From Alphaproteobacteria bacterium UBA6187 (GTDB lineage: Bacteria > Pseudomonadota > Alphaproteobacteria > Rickettsiales > UBA6187), in the NCBI GenBank assembly GCA_002422795.1, contig DITJ01000086.1, forward strand, positions 1 to 7,325: DNA of 7,325 nucleotides, written 5' to 3'. The translations under genes were made by a program, and so were the position numbers. The notes below the pieces were generated by a model that made no database searches, was not told the DNA's origin, and saw only the letters and a program-made list of their open reading frames with translations. Below, piece by piece: positions 6,269 to 7,325 of the stretch (its first letter is position 1; each line of letters opens with the position of its first letter).

Positions 6269-6299
6269 TTACTTATATTTCAACCCTTAAATATTAACC

Positions 6300-6497
6300 A
6301 TGCCAGGCATTCCTTCTGAAATTGATGCATCTAAAGCCAAGGAAAGATTAGCAAATGCTATATCCCGTCTGGAAAATGCTATATCTGCTCGTGATAAAAA
6401 ACTTGCATTCGAAGAAAAAGTCCGAGGTCAGGTTATTAAGGAGCTTGATAGTTATATCGCAAATCTTGCAACACTCTTAAATGCCAAAAAGAAGTAA
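6300..6497 (+). CDS. Small coiled-coil protein upstream of zapA, ZauP-like
   Basis: This 65-residue charged protein is almost entirely predicted helix from about residue 8 to 62. Regularly spaced hydrophobic residues (LANAISRLENAIS, then VIKELDSYIANLATLL) suggest a coiled coil. There is no signal peptide, membrane segment or cysteine. Alphaproteobacteria often have a small coiled-coil gene here; in Caulobacter crescentus the equivalent, ZauP (ZapA upstream protein), works with ZapA to focus the Z-ring. I assign the role from position and coiled-coil character, not from residue identity. An in-frame TAA at 6288-6290 and the absence of other start codons fix the ATG, which lacks a Shine-Dalgarno sequence; a short leader may compensate. 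The stop is 3 bases before zapA, so the two are co-translated neighbours. Confidence 0.75.
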   Translation: MPGIPSEIDASKAKERLANAISRLENAISARDKKLAFEEKVRGQVIKELDSYIANLATLLNAKKK

Positions 6498-6500
6498 ACC

Positions 6501-6860
6501 ATGCCAAAAATAAAGCTCAGCGTAGGCGGCAGGCCTTATGAAATCGCCTGTAACGACGGTGAAGAAGACCATATAAAGCAACTTGCAGAAAATCTTAATT
6601 CCCGGGTTGGGAAAATTGCCAAGAGCCTGCCGATTGCCAGTGAAAGTATGTTGCTGCTTGTTACAGCGCTGATGATGGAAGATGAAATAGGCACATTAAA
6701 CAGTAACAAAGAAATCGTAAGCGCCAACAATGAAACACCCGCTTCCATCCCATATGATGATGAAGAAATAAAAGAGCGGATAAACCGCTGCGTGACCGAC
6801 GCACTGCAACCTTTCACAGAAAAGCTGGAAGCGCTTGCAAATAGTTTAGAAGTCGAGTAG
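6501..6860 (+). CDS. zapA: Cell division protein ZapA
   Basis: ZapA (119 residues) binds FtsZ filaments in the cytoplasm and helps bundle or align them into the division ring. The N-terminal strand-turn-strand head carries the family pattern IKLSVGGRPYEIACNDGEED (4-23), including G10, R11, Y13, C17, G20 and E21, followed by the helix HIKQLAENLNSRVGKIA. A hydrophobic stretch (50-58) leads to MMEDEI at 59-63, and the C-terminal part (88-119) is a helix suited to the tetrameric coiled coil. The middle, at about 68-85, is polar and less conserved. The ribosome binding site is weak (AGAAG), so translation probably couples to the upstream coiled-coil gene. A 6S-like RNA begins about ten bases after its stop, the order often seen in Proteobacteria. 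Confidence 0.93.
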   Translation: MPKIKLSVGGRPYEIACNDGEEDHIKQLAENLNSRVGKIAKSLPIASESMLLLVTALMMEDEIGTLNSNKEIVSANNETPASIPYDDEEIKERINRCVTDALQPFTEKLEALANSLEVE

Positions 6861-6866
6861 TATAAT
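6861..6866 (+). promoter_or_regulatory. TATAAT -10 box of the 6S-like RNA
   Basis: A perfect TATAAT begins directly after the zapA stop codon. Initiation about 7 bases later, near 6871-6873, coincides with the foot of the RNA's closing stem. The -35 is unclear: TTGCAA at 6835-6840 lies 20 bases upstream, a long spacer, and the hexamers at 16-18 bases are poor. Confidence 0.6.
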
Positions 6867-6868
6867 TT

Positions 6869-7040
6869 TAAGAATGGGGCGCTGCTGGGTTCGCAAGATA
6901 TCGTTTCCCCAGAGGCAATAATCAAAATGAACGGGAGCTGTCCCTGGCTGGACTCAGGTCTGGCTATATGGCACCCACCTTAACATACTGGTCTCATTGG
7001 TGGACAGTATAATCGAACGGCTTTTGCAGTCCCATTCTTA
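6869..7040 (+). ncRNA. ssrS: 6S RNA
   Basis: TAAGAATGGG at 6869-6878 pairs perfectly with CCCATTCTTA at 7031-7040. Moving inward, CTGC/GCAG and TTCG (6890-6893)/CGAA (7014-7017) extend an interrupted closing stem. A large open central part then leads to an apical stem based on GGGAGC (6933-6938) and GCACCC (about 6971-6976). A closing stem, central bubble and apical stem in about 170 nt is the 6S layout. 6S RNA imitates an open promoter, binds the sigma-70 holoenzyme and dampens transcription in stationary phase. Position just after zapA, with its own TATAAT, agrees. The 5-formyltetrahydrofolate cyclo-ligase gene that often follows 6S is not found in the remaining 285 bases. The call rests on structure and synteny; a covariance-model search has not been done. 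Confidence 0.82.
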
Positions 7041-7125
7041 CCATATTCTTGCTGGCAGTATATATTGCTGGTATTTGCCTAGGGCATTGCATTTGGAAAC
7101 AATCTGCACGAAGTAATAAATATGA
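7041..7125. other. Spacer after 6S RNA, no gene seen
   Basis: No coding frame or strong intrinsic terminator is visible. TTGCTGG occurs twice around 7049-7071, and TTTGCCTAGGGCATT contains a 4-bp TGCC/GGCA stem. Neither is followed by a clear T-run, so the 6S 3' end is more likely set by processing or another mechanism. Confidence 0.4.
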
Positions 7126-7314
7126 CGTCATTGCGAGCCACAAAGTGGCGTGGCAATCCAGACTATAGTAATTTAACTTAAGAATTCCCCATTCGTCATG
7201 GCCCGAGTTTGCACTTGCAAACTATAGGACCATCCAGATTTAAGACTGGATTCCCCTATAGTTTTTGAAGGAAAAACGAAGGCAATGACGGGGAATTATT
7301 AAAGTCAATTACTC
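7126..7314. repeat. Composite palindromic repeat element (right bracket)
   Basis: Outer ends CGTCATTGC (7126-7134) and GCAATGACG (7282-7290) are perfect inverted copies. Inside, one 60-base unit lies inverted at 7163-7227 and direct at 7256-7314, around a central hairpin ATCCAG/CTGGAT (7232-7251). AATCCAG at 7155-7161 is also inverted at 7246-7252, and ACTATAG occurs at 7162-7168 and 7221-7227, so the structure looks composite or nested. The stretch near 7126-7160 resembles the 'cattgcgag...ggcaatccag' dispersed repeats of intracellular proteobacteria. No transposase is present, so movement, if any, would be in trans. The same unit occupies 1-62. Confidence 0.8.
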
Positions 7315-7325
7315 CCACTAAAAGT

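Noticed and set aside
6536..6925. 129-codon minus-strand frame opposite zapA and the 6S RNA
   Set aside because: Antisense of zapA; serine-rich composition typical of a shadow frame, no ribosome binding site support.
7126..7314. Insertion sequence
   Set aside because: There are inverted ends but no transposase frame; the element is under 200 bases, so a small non-autonomous palindromic repeat is the better description.

Overview
This window looks like chromosomal DNA from an AT-rich alphaproteobacterium, possibly of the Rickettsiales or Holosporales type. The evidence is a short coiled-coil gene directly upstream of zapA followed by a 6S-like RNA, small compact genes, and intergenic regions full of small palindromic repeats. 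The lineage is inferred from gene content and style, not from a database match. No plasmid, phage or transposase gene is visible.

Layout, left to right. Positions 1-62 hold half of a palindromic repeat that reappears as a full palindrome at 7163-7314, so the gene block is bracketed by two copies. A folate module follows: a class IV PLP enzyme, probably aminodeoxychorismate lyase (pabC, minus strand), divergent from folB-folK-folP (plus strand, tightly packed). Together these supply p-aminobenzoate and the two pterin steps and join them into dihydropteroate. Convergent with folP are ruvA (Holliday junction binding, without ruvB or ruvC here), an alpha/beta hydrolase of unknown substrate, and dadA (D-amino acid dehydrogenase), all on the minus strand. 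A 300-base divergent region separates dadA from a zauP-like gene and zapA (Z-ring organisation, plus strand). Right after zapA lies a 170-nt RNA with a perfect 10-bp closing stem and its own TATAAT box, which fits 6S RNA.

The least ordinary content is between the genes. Three intergenic regions (62-116, 983-1066, 6001-6152) carry degenerate tandem repeats of 7 or 8 bases, each arranged as two inverted arms able to fold into a hairpin. They resemble in style the short tandemly repeated repetitive sequences of cyanobacteria. A separate 90-bp palindrome with TGTCATTCCAGA ends sits upstream of ruvA. I see no defence system, CRISPR array or novel multi-gene system. The protein genes are ordinary housekeeping genes, and the interest is in the repeats, the regulatory palindromes and the zauP-zapA-6S unit.
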